Positions 1 to 11,010 of a DNA stretch of 64,000 bases are shown here, one piece after another (the first letter of the stretch is position 1; every line of letters starts with the position of its first letter). Below the pieces are notes generated by a model, which made no database searches, was not told where the DNA came from, and saw only the letters and a list, made by a program, of their open reading frames with translations. The position numbers were made by a program, and so were the translations under genes. This stretch comes from Crossaster papposus. Taxonomy: Eukaryota > Echinodermata > Asteroidea > Velatida > Solasteridae. Where the stretch lies: NCBI GenBank assembly GCA_037893245.1, contig JBAIAA010000818.1, positions 372,001 through 436,000 on the forward strand, given 5' to 3'.

Positions 1-604
1 GATTCTGATTTTGGCATCTTGACTTGGAGGGTATATGACGATTAAGATTTACTGCTCAGTGGCAATGTTGAACTCCTGATCTTGTGACCTGCCTAACGCA
101 TAGTCAGAGGGCAGTAAGTTAAAGGTGTACTACAAATGTATTTCATAAACATTTTGTTTGTGAATGTTTGCAAATGTGGTATATCTTTTTTAACAAGCAC
201 TTTTCCCACATACAAATATTATACATACATGTACAAAATGTATGTAATTAAAGTTTTGGAATTAAAACATTTATAAACTATATTGTGTAGCAGACTATTT
301 GCTATGCAAGCTAGGTATAGTACAAATACAAATGATAAGTAATAACTATACTTTTATAGTGAGGCCTGTCAAAAATGTTTAGTAAAGGAAAGACTCTTAA
401 ATTGCCTTCATTACAATTACTGTACTATTTCAGAAAATGTTATTTGCATTACTTTTAGTTGTTATGTGAGTGGCATTACTGAAAGTGTATAGAAAGTAAT
501 GTACTACTTTTGCACACTACCTGAACATTTTACTTCTGCTTAACTTACAGCAGAGGTTTAATACGCGTTCCTTTTTAAAATTATTTTTTGTTTTGTTCAT
601 TTAG
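1..604. other. AT-rich flank or intron, no exon recognised
   Basis: This stretch lies upstream of the first exon I can support for the HECT gene at 605. It ends in a pyrimidine-rich tract and TTTAG acceptor, so its 3' part at least is intron. Earlier exons of the gene must lie further left, probably beyond the window edge. No open frame, repeat or RNA gene stands out. Confidence 0.5.
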
Positions 605-3532
605 GGACTTCAGTCACGGTGGCTGGAAATATTCAAGATGGAGCAACTGCGCCAGGAATAGAAACAGGTGGGAGAGGTATAACTATACTTGAACTTGCCT
701 ATATTTTAGTGGTTTGGGGTGTGTGTGCATTATTAATTTGTTAACTAAGAAAAGTTTGAATACAATTAAACTGCTGCAAACTGCTTATACTGGCTGGAAA
801 TACACAAATCAAAAATTTTTAGAGGGCCTGATATTTTTATCTTAAAGGTATACACGTTTGTTAAATACTTGAATTGTCAGGAATGGGAGGATTTGGGGGT
901 TGTATTTTATAGTAAAATAATATCGATTGACCTGTCCGAAATTTTACAATCATGGATGCCAGGAAAAAAGGGCAGTTGTTCTTGTTCTTCTTATAGGGTT
1001 TAGGGTTTGTTTTTTTCTTTATTGTTTCGGAACAATTGCAGGATATATATTACAATCATTTTGCAAATGGTGTATCATACCTTTAACAAGAAGATCTTCA
1101 TAGTAGAAATGAATGTAAATGTTCATGAAACAAACACAAGAAGACACACAAGCATGTATTACAGGGTTGGGAGGAGAAACAAATGAGGGATAACAGAAGA
1201 AGAGTCGAAGAACCAATAAAAGATAGGATTATGAATTCAAAGAGTGGACCAGAGTATGTAGAATCAAAGACAGACCATTGGGTGAATAGAGAACAGACCT
1301 TGGTGGGGAACAATAAAACAAAGGGAGATACAACCGGGAAGGAATAAAAAAAAGAGATTAAAACAAAGAGGGACCAGGGGTGTAACATCAGAAGGACAGG
1401 AGTGGAACAATTGAAAAAGTAAAACAAGAGAGGGCTGGCAAGAAATTACTGGCAATGTGATTCTACACCAAGAAACTGGAAATCCCTGGCTGTCACCACT
1501 TTAACCTGCCTAATCATAATCCATTTCTGATATTATACTACTGAGCATACAATATCACTTCAATCATCTGAAAAACTAGGGGGTTGAGTGTCTTTCAGCA
1601 GTTTCGCAAAGCTGTGGGAGTTATAAGGAATACATGTAAGCATGACAATTATTAATAATAAAATTTTTTCATGTTGCAGGGTCAACCTCAAGTACAGGCA
1701 GTGGAAACAAAATTAAAACATTTTCTGCCTACAGAAAATTTAAAGGACAACTATGGAAGGAGAAGGTTGGCAAGGCAGCAGTGAAAGAAAAAGAAAAAGA
1801 CCAGGAAGTAGCTATCACCATTGGCATTATGGAGTTCTATGAGAAGGAATCAAGACTGAAGCCAATAAGAGGGAAAAGGGTAATGCTAAAAATATCTAAT
1901 ACAGCCCCATATGCTGACGTCCGTACCCAAGCTGAGGCCAAGTTCAAAGCCTACCACACAAACTGTTACAGAGAAGGAGAAGAATACAGATTGTTGTACG
2001 AAAGTGGGGAAGAGGCTCAATTTCTTCCAGGAACCCGAGAATTCTTTAACCTTAAGAGATATCAAGATGAACTTGGAAAAGATTACAAGAGAATTGTACT
2101 CTACCTCTGCACATCTGATGACCTCAAGGAAAGTGAAAAGCAAGTTGAGGAAAATGTTACTTCAGAGGAGGAAGACCATCACCCACCAGAGAAGAAGGTG
2201 AAAGGCCAAATAGAAAGTGACGAGATGCTAGCCAGGAAGCTGCAGTCTGAATTGCAGAATGAAAATGCCGGTGACCAATCCATTCACGGAGTGAACAATG
2301 AACGAGGTTCATTTACCTGTGAGTCGTCAAGCCAGGAGGATCTCCACAAATTTGACAGTTGCTTAAGCCTCATATCTTGTTTGCAAGAAAAAATCAACAA
2401 GCAAGATCAGATGTTTATTGTGGTGAGGAGGGGTTCTACGCTTCAAAGGTATCTAACTATTTGGCAAAGAGAAGCAAAGCGCCATTCACCTGAGAATATG
2501 TTAAGAGTTCATTTTGCCGGTGAAGATGGCATAGATAGTGGTGCCATGGCCAAGGAATTTTTGACAACTGCCATTGACAATGTCAGAAGCCAGATCTTTC
2601 CCAATGGTGGACCGATTGATTCAATGCTCTTTGTCCATAATGGTTTCTTTTATGCATGTGGTCAGGTGTGTACAGTTAGTATTGCACAAGGTGGACCACC
2701 CCCTTGTTTATTCGAGGAATGTGTATATGACATGCTAATCAACCAAGAAGTGCAGATGGATCAGCTCACTGCGGAACATTTAACCAAGCATGAAAGAGAA
2801 CTGCTGGGCAGAATCGAGAACGACCCCATAGCGTTTCAGGACACAATACTAGAACATGGGTATACAAGAGCCATACAAGCTGATCACATCAAGGATATAA
2901 CTGGTACAGTGATGCTGAGCATTGTAAGTAGGAGGCTGCTGTACCTGAAAGAGTTCAAAAGAGGACTGGACCAGTATGGCTTCCTATGTGTACTTCAAGG
3001 TAACGCAGACCTGTGTAAGAAGCTCTTCCTCGTTAACCAAGACAAAGTTGATGCCAATTATGTGGTATCTGTCCTGCGTCCACAATTCTCAGAGCAAGGA
3101 ACATCTAAAAGAACAGTGGAAGAAAGTGTATTTGACTACCTACAAGACTTTGTCATGAGTATTGAAGATACCACAGTTACCGGGTACACAGAAGAGCTTG
3201 CTTATGACCATGAGGATACGGAGGACCAAGTTGGACAAAGTAATTCTGAAGAAGCCTCGAAAGTACAGTGTGCTGACATCAGTCCCCCTGGCCTCCTAAA
3301 ATGGTTAACTGGCCAGAAGCACAGACCAGTTGATGGAGACAAGTTGCTTATCTCAATCAAGTTTGACCATGAGTGCTTGCAGCGCAATCCGCATCACACC
3401 ATTTGCTTCCCTGTAGTAGGAGCATGTGCAAGAATCTTCACCTTGCCAGTGACCCATATGCAAGCGGAAGAAGAATTCAGAAGGATCATGCTGCTTGCCT
3501 TTTGTAAGGGACAAGCTTTTGGTATTAGATGA
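605..3532 (+). CDS. HECT-domain E3 ubiquitin ligase (3' part, two exons seen)
   Basis: HECT ligases accept ubiquitin on a catalytic cysteine and pass it to a substrate lysine. Two exons are visible, 605-667 and 1680-3532, and they join in phase (one base plus two bases, giving Gly). The frame has no ATG at the start of the second exon, so the protein continues from exons left of 605. The N-terminal part is Lys/Glu-rich and is followed by an acidic segment. A DEMLARKLQ motif resembles short ubiquitin-binding helices, but its spacing does not fit a classic UIM. The HECT fold begins near LRVHFAGEDGIDSGAMAKEF, about 2500. The catalytic cysteine is probably the TGC at 3404-3406 in HTICF, 41 residues before the C-terminus. 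An insertion of about 60 acidic residues (3180-3300) sits inside the C-lobe region. It resembles the large-exon HECT genes often called G2E3-like in invertebrates and fish. Family is secure, orthologue is not. Confidence 0.85.
842..1086. repeat. Short inverted-repeat element, family A (copy 1, in HECT intron)
   Basis: The ends read TTAAAGGTATACAC and, inverted, GTGTATCATACCTTTAA, so this is a terminal-inverted-repeat element. Internal blocks match other family A copies at 3954, 15488, 26034 and 41684, notably GACCTGTCCGAA followed by TTTTACAATCATGGATGCC, and TTGCAAATGGTGTAT near the right end. It has no coding capacity and looks like a MITE (a non-autonomous DNA transposon). This copy is internally shortened to about 245 bp. 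Confidence 0.75.
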
Positions 3533-3953
3533 ACACGTCAGTCTGCCAAATAACCTCAACAACTAAACTCTTAGTGTCTTGAATATCCCTTGATTTCATT
3601 CTCTGGATTTTGTAGTCTCGATTACGGAAGCCAATTAGTCTGGCAACTAAATCATTTTTGTTGCCTTGCAGATTCGATGTTCGAGCCGCAATTTAGGTTG
3701 TAATTCTAATAATGTTTGATCAGAGAATGTTTTTTGATTTTGCAAAGTAATCTGGATACAGGTACAGATACTTAGCTGGGTTATCATACATTGTGAGTTA
3801 ATTAAGCCAAAAGAAATAGTTCTGCTTCCGATTGCAGTGTATCTAAAAGCGGGGTGGGTAGGTAGGTGGGTATTTTTTTTTTAAATGGCATTTTTACTGT
3901 GAACATCATAATGCGTGTAGTCAAGGGTAAAAGGTAGTATTGATGGTTTGGGA

Positions 3954-4343
3954 TTTAAAGGTAGGATACACTCTTACTAGAATAGTCATGGTAATTACTT
4001 GAATTATCATTAATTAGTAGATTTGGGGAGTTGTATTTTATAGTTTATATCAGTTAACTTACCTGTTCCAAGTTTTACAATCGTGAATGCCGAATGTCGT
4101 TTTTAACCGACGTTGGGCAATTTTTCTTATGTCGTTCTTGTATTTTTTTGGCGATCGCCGCCTGGCGATCATGAATTTATTTTTATAAAATTATATTCTT
4201 CGGAACTATAGGATATCTAGCGCAATAATTTTAATGGATGCCCACAATCATTATTACTTCCAAATGAGTAAGATTTTTCTTAATAATTCGGTACCCGGTA
4301 GTAGAAAATGTATATATCTGCAAATGGTGTATCCTAGCTTTAA
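3954..4343. repeat. Short inverted-repeat element, family A (copy 2)
   Basis: It begins TTTAAAGGTAGGATACACTC and ends CAAATGGTGTATCCTAGCTTTAAA. It shares with the other copies the blocks TTACAATCGTGAATGCC, GGATATCTAGCGCAAT and CAATCATTATTACTT. Length is about 390 bp, close to copy 3 (15488-15868), which suggests near full length. Confidence 0.75.
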
Positions 4344-5310
4344 AAAAATAAAAATACAAAATAAGAAATAAGTGTTGGGATGTCAAAAAAGTAGGTAGGG
4401 TGATCGGGAGCAGAACTGTTTTTGTTTTGCTTAGTGATACTGTTGTTGCGCAATCTGTTGCGTGAGCTGTTAAAAAAACATGCATGTTGTAAAACAAAGG
4501 CTAAAGTTTGGATTGGATTAATATAATCATTTGCCTGGCTATCCGTCGTCATGGCAAGACCTGTTTAATGCTCAAGGGCAAATAATTTCAATCCCAAACC
4601 ATTTCAGCCTTTTTCAAAACATCCAGGATTTTACACAGCTGAAATTTAGACACAGCACTCAGTGAAATTGGTTAAGACAATGAACTTTGTCACAGTGCCC
4701 CCAAAAAATAATGTTGTGATCAATTTACATTATTGTACAGTGATGCAAGACTTGGAAATAATTGAAACTCGTAGAGATTGAGGCAACAAATTTCAAAATT
4801 CGTTAACTGACACTTTTTATTAATGCATTATATTTTTACAAAGACTTTCTCACCTGTTGCTGAGACTGTGTCTGATCCACTGCCCTAATCCTTTTTTGTT
4901 CCAATTCAAAAACTACTGGGACTTTTCAAAAAAACCAAAACACTAATCAATAGAGAAATCCACCCACATAGGAATCCAGCCATACTCTTTATTTTGTGAA
5001 TAAAAGTGATTTTATGGATCCAACATTAAATTTAAACAGTTCAGTAATTCACCGAACTTTAACTCTTGCTCTTGTTTACACTCAACCGCGCTTATGCCCC
5101 CCTCCCTCCCCCCAAAAGCAACTACCCAACACTTGTTAACTACAGAAATGCACTTCCTGAAGCGGCAGTTTATTACAAAATCTTGAATTACCGGTCTTCT
5201 CAGTTGTACTTCCAGAAATATTTATCAGAGAACACTTATTGGTTTGCCATTTGGTGCTGGTGTGGAGCAAGCTGTATTACACCAAACTGTGCCCATTGGT
5301 AGTATAGAAC

Positions 5311-5332
5311 CCCCCCCCCCCCCCCCCCCCCC
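5311..5332. repeat. Poly-C homopolymer tract
   Basis: An uninterrupted run of about 22 C. Similar C or G runs occur at roughly 6187-6218, 22713-22730, 50762-50776, 52252-52285, 54078-54094 and 57851-57888. Lengths should be treated as uncertain because homopolymers are hard to sequence and assemble. Confidence 0.9.
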
Positions 5333-6185
5333 GATGCAAATGAGATTATTAAAAACAGACAAGCGTTAGGTAAATTAACAATTATATGTTGTGGTACATG
5401 AGTATCTAAACTTTGGGGTAACTAAGAAAATTGTGAAAGAATGTAAAGTATTGGCTTTGATCAATCTTTATAGCCGAAGATATCTGCCGAAATGATAGTT
5501 ACTTTAACAAAACCATTATTAAACGGTTTGCTTATCATGACGGTTATTTGTTCTTGTATGTTGTATGGTCATTGGTCAATATGGTTACACAATAAAGACT
5601 CAGTTTTCCCACATCTTTGTGTCGCAGCTTTGTAGGTTTTGCCACATACAAATTACTTTTTTTATAGAATCAACATGCAGAACAAGTCAAAAATAATTTC
5701 AGTAAATTGAAATAATTTCTATAACTATTTTGATCGAGTCCTTTAATAACATGGATGTGCATCTAATTGTTGGTTTTCTAGGGAAGCAAGTGCAAATTGA
5801 AAATCTCAATTTCAAACGATTGAATATACTTGTAAAATGTGTTAGAATGCACTGTAGACAGCTGCCAGAATACTGCCAGAAAATACTTTACATACAGATC
5901 TCCTGGCAGTATTTATAGTCGGTAATGAAAAAAGGACCTCATTTGACCCTTAGACTAAATTTAACATCAAATATCTCAGGTGATCTTAAACCCCCTACCC
6001 AACGACTGTCGCTGACTTGTATACGTTTGTATCTACCTTTGCGCATATTTTATCCAAAATTCTTTTTGACTCGTCAAGTGCCGGTGGGTAATATTCTTAG
6101 CCCAGTTGGTAATTGAGGGGTGGGGGTTTGGGGCATTAACCACCGAGTTATTACGGTCGCCAATTCCTGTGACATACAATAAAAG

Positions 6186-6186
<1 letters not shown>

Positions 6187-6218
<32 letters not shown>
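6187..6218. repeat. Poly-C homopolymer tract
   Basis: A run of about 32 C directly downstream (on the minus strand) of the integrase-like gene stop codon, hence probably within or just past its 3' UTR, where it would be transcribed as poly-G. The exact length is uncertain. Confidence 0.85.
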
Positions 6219-6221
<3 letters not shown>

Positions 6222-6249
6222 TATACACCGGAGTAATGAATGCTCAATA

Positions 6250-8663
6250 TTACACAGCGTAACCATTTTCAGCAATATCAATTAGTCTTCGAAATAATTC
6301 CAGTGCAGCTTGCCAGGTGCTAGGTCTTGACACACCCAGAGCATTCCGAACATAGTCAAAGTATTCTTGGTACTCATTATTGTCTGTTACGTTAATGCAC
6401 TGCTGCGAAACATTATTCATTTCCATCTTGGATATCATTAACAGCAAATCTGGGGCACCTCCATGGTACTCTGGCATAAAAAATAACGAGTCTGGTCTTC
6501 CATGCACTGTATCATGTCTGGACTTTCTTATATAATGGGTGTTCCATTGTTCCCTCACATGATCACACTCGTCCTGCAGCAAACCAGAAAAACAGAACCA
6601 CAGGCACTCCTTGTTCGTTTCTGACGTGGTGTCGATTACACCATGGGATTCCAAGTCTTGAAAAAACGCTCTCCACCAAGATGTACGATTCTTGCAAAAG
6701 AAACTCCACCATCCTTCGATCCTCTGATTCCTTGGGGAGGGAACATACCTATGGGCATCGGCATTTTCTCGAAAATAGCTTTGCATAGAAGCAACTAAAC
6801 CATTTTCAGTTCCAAGATCTGTAACTATCTCAACTGGCACACCTTCTAATTCAGCAACAGTGTCTAGATAGTACCTGGCTGGATTCTCAGGCAAATTGTT
6901 TGAGCGTGCAACTTTAAGCCATAGTAAGCGTCTGCTGTAGCCATCAATGCAGCCATGAATTGGGAAACCCCATGGTTTTAATTTGTCATATCCATCTAGA
7001 TGCCACGAGTAATTTGGACCTGGGTTTCTATAAACTCTTCTTTTTAATCGATGTGCTTTACGTGCTGATACCCCTTCAGGATCTAATTCTTTAAGTAGTA
7101 GTTGTACAACTATTCTAGGTACTCTTAAGCCTTCTAATTCGAGTGTGTGCCAGACAGATCGATACCCTCCAGCTGATCCTGGGCCATTAATAATTTCTTC
7201 CACGCGTTTCCGTACATCATCTATTCGATGCAGTGTATCAGGGTTCCTTCTAGACAATCCATATTGATTTAGTCTTCTTAAAAGTGTGCTGTAGCTGATA
7301 CAGTGGTTATGATTCTTGTCGAGAAAGAGGAGGATTTCCTGGTATTCAAAACCTCTGTTGAAATAGTATTTAATCACAGCCTCTTCATCAAACTCAACTT
7401 CACTTTCTTCATCCGAGTCTGATGCACCCTCTTGAAGATCTGTGGAGTAAACAGTTTAAATTATGAGGCTGATCACAATTTAAAACAAGTGTCGCCTTTT
7501 CCCACAGTCGATCCCTACAACTTTAAGTTTTCTGCTCTTAAACAAAATTGAATATAGTGTGTAAGTTGTCCTCGAGAACGTACAAGACTTTACGACAAAC
7601 CAAACTTCCGGGCAACTATAATCACTAAAAATGGCTAATTACTGAAAGGTAGATAGCAACTTGATTTTTATTTTTAAACGACCTCGAATGACCCCTGGAT
7701 GACTTTAGACCTACACGTATTTCGAAAGAGGTAAGCTGAACCAAAACATCACTCAGCCTTCCAAGTAACATTCAAGTTAAAATCTAAATGCTGTATGTAC
7801 ATTAATAATAATATTAATAATAATGCTAGTTTTTATATAGCGCTTTAGACTCGCACAATGTGGGTCTCAAGGTGCTCTCACATTATTACCCCGGTCATTG
7901 GGCCCATGAAACATTCCAAATACCATCTCAGCTCCCTGGGGAGTATACAGCTCGATGCTGCCATTTCGGTGCAAAGCAGCTAAATCAACCACAATAACCA
8001 CCTCTGCCCTCACAGGTACCCATTTACTCCTGGGTACGGTGGCGAGAAGCAATGAGTGACAAAGTGCTTGCCAAGGGCACACGCACAATAGTCCCAGGCC
8101 GGACTCGAACCCAGAACCTGTAGCTTTACATACAGATTAAAAATTCAATGCTCCAGACCACGAGACCACGGCACTCCATACATTACATGTATAGCCTAGT
8201 CAAGGGCAGATTTTAAAGCATATTTGATCAATGCCCTCTAGTATAAATGACCCCTACATGACATTTGACTGCAGGTCTTCCTACCCATGGGTCACCGTAC
8301 CCAAGTTTCATTATATACGGCAGTCAGCGATTAGGTAACACAGTACCAGACCTCATATAATATTTGGATATCGCTCTCTTGGAAACAGATTGGTTGATAT
8401 TACAATATTCAGGTTCCAAGAAGAGTGAAGGTCCAGAGTATTGTCAATGTAAGGCTGGGCATAACTGCCGTAATTAACGAAAGTCATGTTATCATGTGTG
8501 TTTGTATTAATACACTAGCCTTGTTCAGTTGAAAGTTTAGGCCTACACAAAAACACAGTCACAAGTACAAAGAAAGAGAGGTATACCACATACCTTCTCC
8601 ACAGTTTGAACAAAAATTGTCGGCGTTTCTACATTCCTGACCACAGTTGCTACAAAGGGTCAT
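6250..8663 (-). CDS. Integrase-core (DDE) protein with N-terminal zinc ribbon, two exons
   Basis: Exon 1 is 8663-8594 and exon 2 is 7439-6250, joined in phase (G plus AT gives Asp), for 419 residues. Exon 1 starts at a good ATG and encodes a zinc ribbon (C4, C7, C18, C21). An acidic Asp/Glu/Ser linker follows, then a helix-turn-helix-like region and an integrase fold. Candidate catalytic acids are D172 (in WHLDGYDKL), D231 (in VTDLGTENG) and E265 (in NQRIEGWW), with 33 residues between the last two. The block NQRIEGWWSFF is typical of an integrase-core family found in many copies in fish, amphioxus and cnidarians. The frame is intact with canonical donor GTATG and acceptor CACAG, and no terminal repeats or target duplication were seen nearby. 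It is either a young transposase or a domesticated host gene. The longer open frame alone starts at GTG and misses exon 1. Confidence 0.82.
7797..8178 (-). repeat. tRNA-derived SINE, family S1 (copy in integrase gene intron)
   Basis: On the minus strand it starts with a tRNA-like head: an A-box-like GTGGTCTGGAGCATTG and a B box GGTTCGAGTCC. A body of about 250 bp follows, ending in a TATTAATAATAATATTA-type tail. A second copy lies in WDR1 intron 11 (18686-19036) in the opposite orientation, and a body fragment is at 38148-38205. Pol III boxes, shared body and simple-repeat tail together define a SINE. Confidence 0.8.
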
Positions 8664-8874
8664 GGCGCCAGTGCTTCGAAAAGTTAAAACTCAGTGTTGA
8701 TCCTAGCATAACCATGGAGAAAAAAAAAATCCATGTCTATGATCTAGCTTCTGTCCAACAGCATACACTAGCACTGCACGCATGTACATGTACATGTACC
8801 GCCACATGTATCAAGTCAAGCGTACGTACGTACGTGCTGGCCTATCACAAATTTGACCTTTAACCTTTAGTATC

Positions 8875-9207
8875 GCCGCGGCGCTTTTGCTTTCGCCGGG
8901 GCGCTTTTGCTTTTGCCGCGGCGCTTTTGCTTTTGCCGCGGCGCTTTTGCTTTTGCCGTGACCTTTTTGCTTTTGCCGTGACCTTTTTGCTTTTGCCGCG
9001 GCGCTTTTGCTTTTGCCGCGGCGCTTTTGCTTTTGCCGCGGCGCTTTTGCTTTTGCCGCGGCGCTTTTGCTTTTGCCGCGGCGCTTTTGCTTTTGCCGCG
9101 GCGCTTTTGCTTTTGCCGTGACCTTTTTGCTTTTGCCGTGACCTTTTTGCTTTTGCCGCGGCGCTTTTGCTTTTGCCGCGGCGCTTTTGCTTTTGCCGTG
9201 ACAGTTG
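8875..9207. repeat. 20-bp minisatellite with two unit variants in blocks
   Basis: There are sixteen full 20-bp units plus a partial one. Variant A is GCCGCGGCGCTTTTGCTTTT and variant B is GCCGTGACCTTTTTGCTTTT. From 8875 the order is A4 B2 A6 B2 A2 and a partial B; the first two A units each carry a point change. Twenty is not a multiple of three and the unit has no stop codon in any frame used. Long open frames therefore appear on both strands (Lys/Ala/Arg-rich on the minus strand), as a by-product of the period. The array sits between the integrase-like gene start and the WDR1 promoter. Confidence 0.95.
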
Positions 9208-9365
9208 TGGGCCACCGTAATTTCTGGACGGATAACGACGAACGGATAACGACGAACTCGCCTTGACCAAGGCTAATTCATCCCAGGCGCGCTGCATGCA
9301 AATCAAGAAACCAAAACCAAATCAAATAAGCGCGCCAAAGGGGGCGTGGCCACTTGCCCGTTCTC

Positions 9366-9405
9366 CCAAATATGGGCACGCAGGCACTTTAGTTTCCATA
9401 TTTGG
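9366..9405. promoter_or_regulatory. Paired CArG boxes (SRF sites) upstream of WDR1
   Basis: Two perfect matches to CC(A/T)6GG are present: CCAAATATGG at 9366-9375 and CCATATTTGG at 9396-9405. They are 30 bp apart centre to centre, about three helical turns, and 344-383 bp upstream of the WDR1 ATG. SRF is established in vertebrates as an activator of cytoskeletal genes including WDR1, so this pair is a credible SRF enhancer or promoter element. The sites are equally upstream of the divergent integrase-like gene. Binding is inferred, not shown. Confidence 0.7.
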
Positions 9406-9748
9406 CCAGTACGAGTATAGTCCGAGCTTGGTGCATTTGGTAGAGACCGGTTTTTTTAAAACCCAGCTGAGGCTCTGTTTCTGGCTCCATCACGTTTGCC
9501 AAACTGCATGAAAGAAGCCAGGTCGGAGACGAAGCTGAAGTTTAAAAAACGGCCTCAATATGAGGATACAGTGGTCTGGTTCCCGCCTCATCTTGTGTGT
9601 AAACACAAACGTGCGCCCAATGGGCGCGGTATTACCCGGCCGTACCGCACCGGCACCGTATGAACTACCGTCAACTAGAAAGTTAAAGAGGAACTTCTTG
9701 TAACATACAATTTTGCTACATTTGAGCTTGAAAAAACACAGTGCAAAG

Positions 9749-10960
9749 ATGCCGTTCAGTTACGAGAGAAGTGAGTATTATGAAGAATAATTAGTGTCTC
9801 TCTGATTTTGTTTTAGTTATGTGAAATTTCGGTAGTGACAAATAGATTGTTTCGGAGACAAATCCCGGAAGTACGACGAGTTGTGACATTGTACATTGAC
9901 CTATAGTATAGCCTATAGTATAGCTATAGTACGTGCGTACATGTACATAAATGTACATAGTGTATGTGTACTTGTCGATGTACTGTTTTTAATACTACAT
10001 GTACATCATATTACTAAGACTAAGTACTACATGTAGTACACTGAACTAGTAAAATTACCAACAGATACCGGTAAACCAACTGAGAAACAAGTAGGATCGA
10101 AGATTAAGATGGAGGTACTCTATGTTTTCTTATGATTTGGAGGAGAGAGCTTTTAACGCAGTTCTGGCGGGCAGATGTTCAAATGACAATTTTTTTGAAT
10201 GACTTCAATTTTCATGATCTCTTTCCCAGATCAGAGTGAACGACAACATGAACATTGATATGAATAAGATTAAAACTGCTGCAAACTGCTTACTAGCTGG
10301 AATGACCTGAAATATACAAATCAAAAGATATTTTTTTGAGCGAAATATTTAGGCAGTCTTAACTTTATGCCAACACTGGTATAAATTGGTATATGAGGTT
10401 TAAGAAATGGACAATTACCTTCTGCAAGTGCAAGAACAGTTTCGCTTTGAAACAGTGTCACCTTCTGTTAATACAATTGTGTTTGTTTTTCAGAGAGTAT
10501 TTTTGCTGCTCTACCTAGGACAGAGCGAGCCCGTGCATTCAACCTTGGCGGAGATCCAAAAGGCAAAAATTTTCTGTATACAAATGACACCAATGTCTTC
10601 ATTAGAGATATTGAGGTGAGCAAATTTCCAAAATTGATGGCCCTGTTAAATGTCAACCAATTATTCCACACCTCTCCTTCCCTTATCCCCACCCCATCCC
10701 CCTTATCCCCACCCCATCCCCCTTATCCCCACTCCCATCACCCTAATCCCCACCCCATCCACACCCATCCCCTATCCACCCCCATCCCCTATCCACCCCC
10801 ATCCCCTATCCACCCCCTAGCCGCTTCCCGGTGTCAAGAGGAAAGATGACAGACAGTGTAAAGAACCTTTTAATATTCCATCTGAACGGATTATTTTCTT
10901 ATGTGCGACCATTCGTTCTCATTCCAGCTTGTGACACTTATTCTGGAGTTTTGGTCGTGT

Positions 10961-11010
<50 letters not shown>

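Larger units (their letters stand above)
3533..6249. other. Intergenic region between HECT gene and integrase-like gene
   Basis: This region holds the presumed 3' UTR of the HECT gene, a family A element at 3954-4343, and two long poly-C tracts (about 5311-5332 and 6187-6218). No credible exon was found. Short open frames here are AT-rich and have no family resemblance. The convergent arrangement of the two neighbouring genes means both 3' ends lie here. Confidence 0.6.

Noticed and set aside
8811-9306. Lys/Ala/Arg-rich minus-strand frames of 134 and 148 codons resembling a histone H1-like tail protein
   Set aside because: They are produced by the stop-free 20-bp minisatellite, which is open in several frames on both strands. 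No splice context or promoter supports them.
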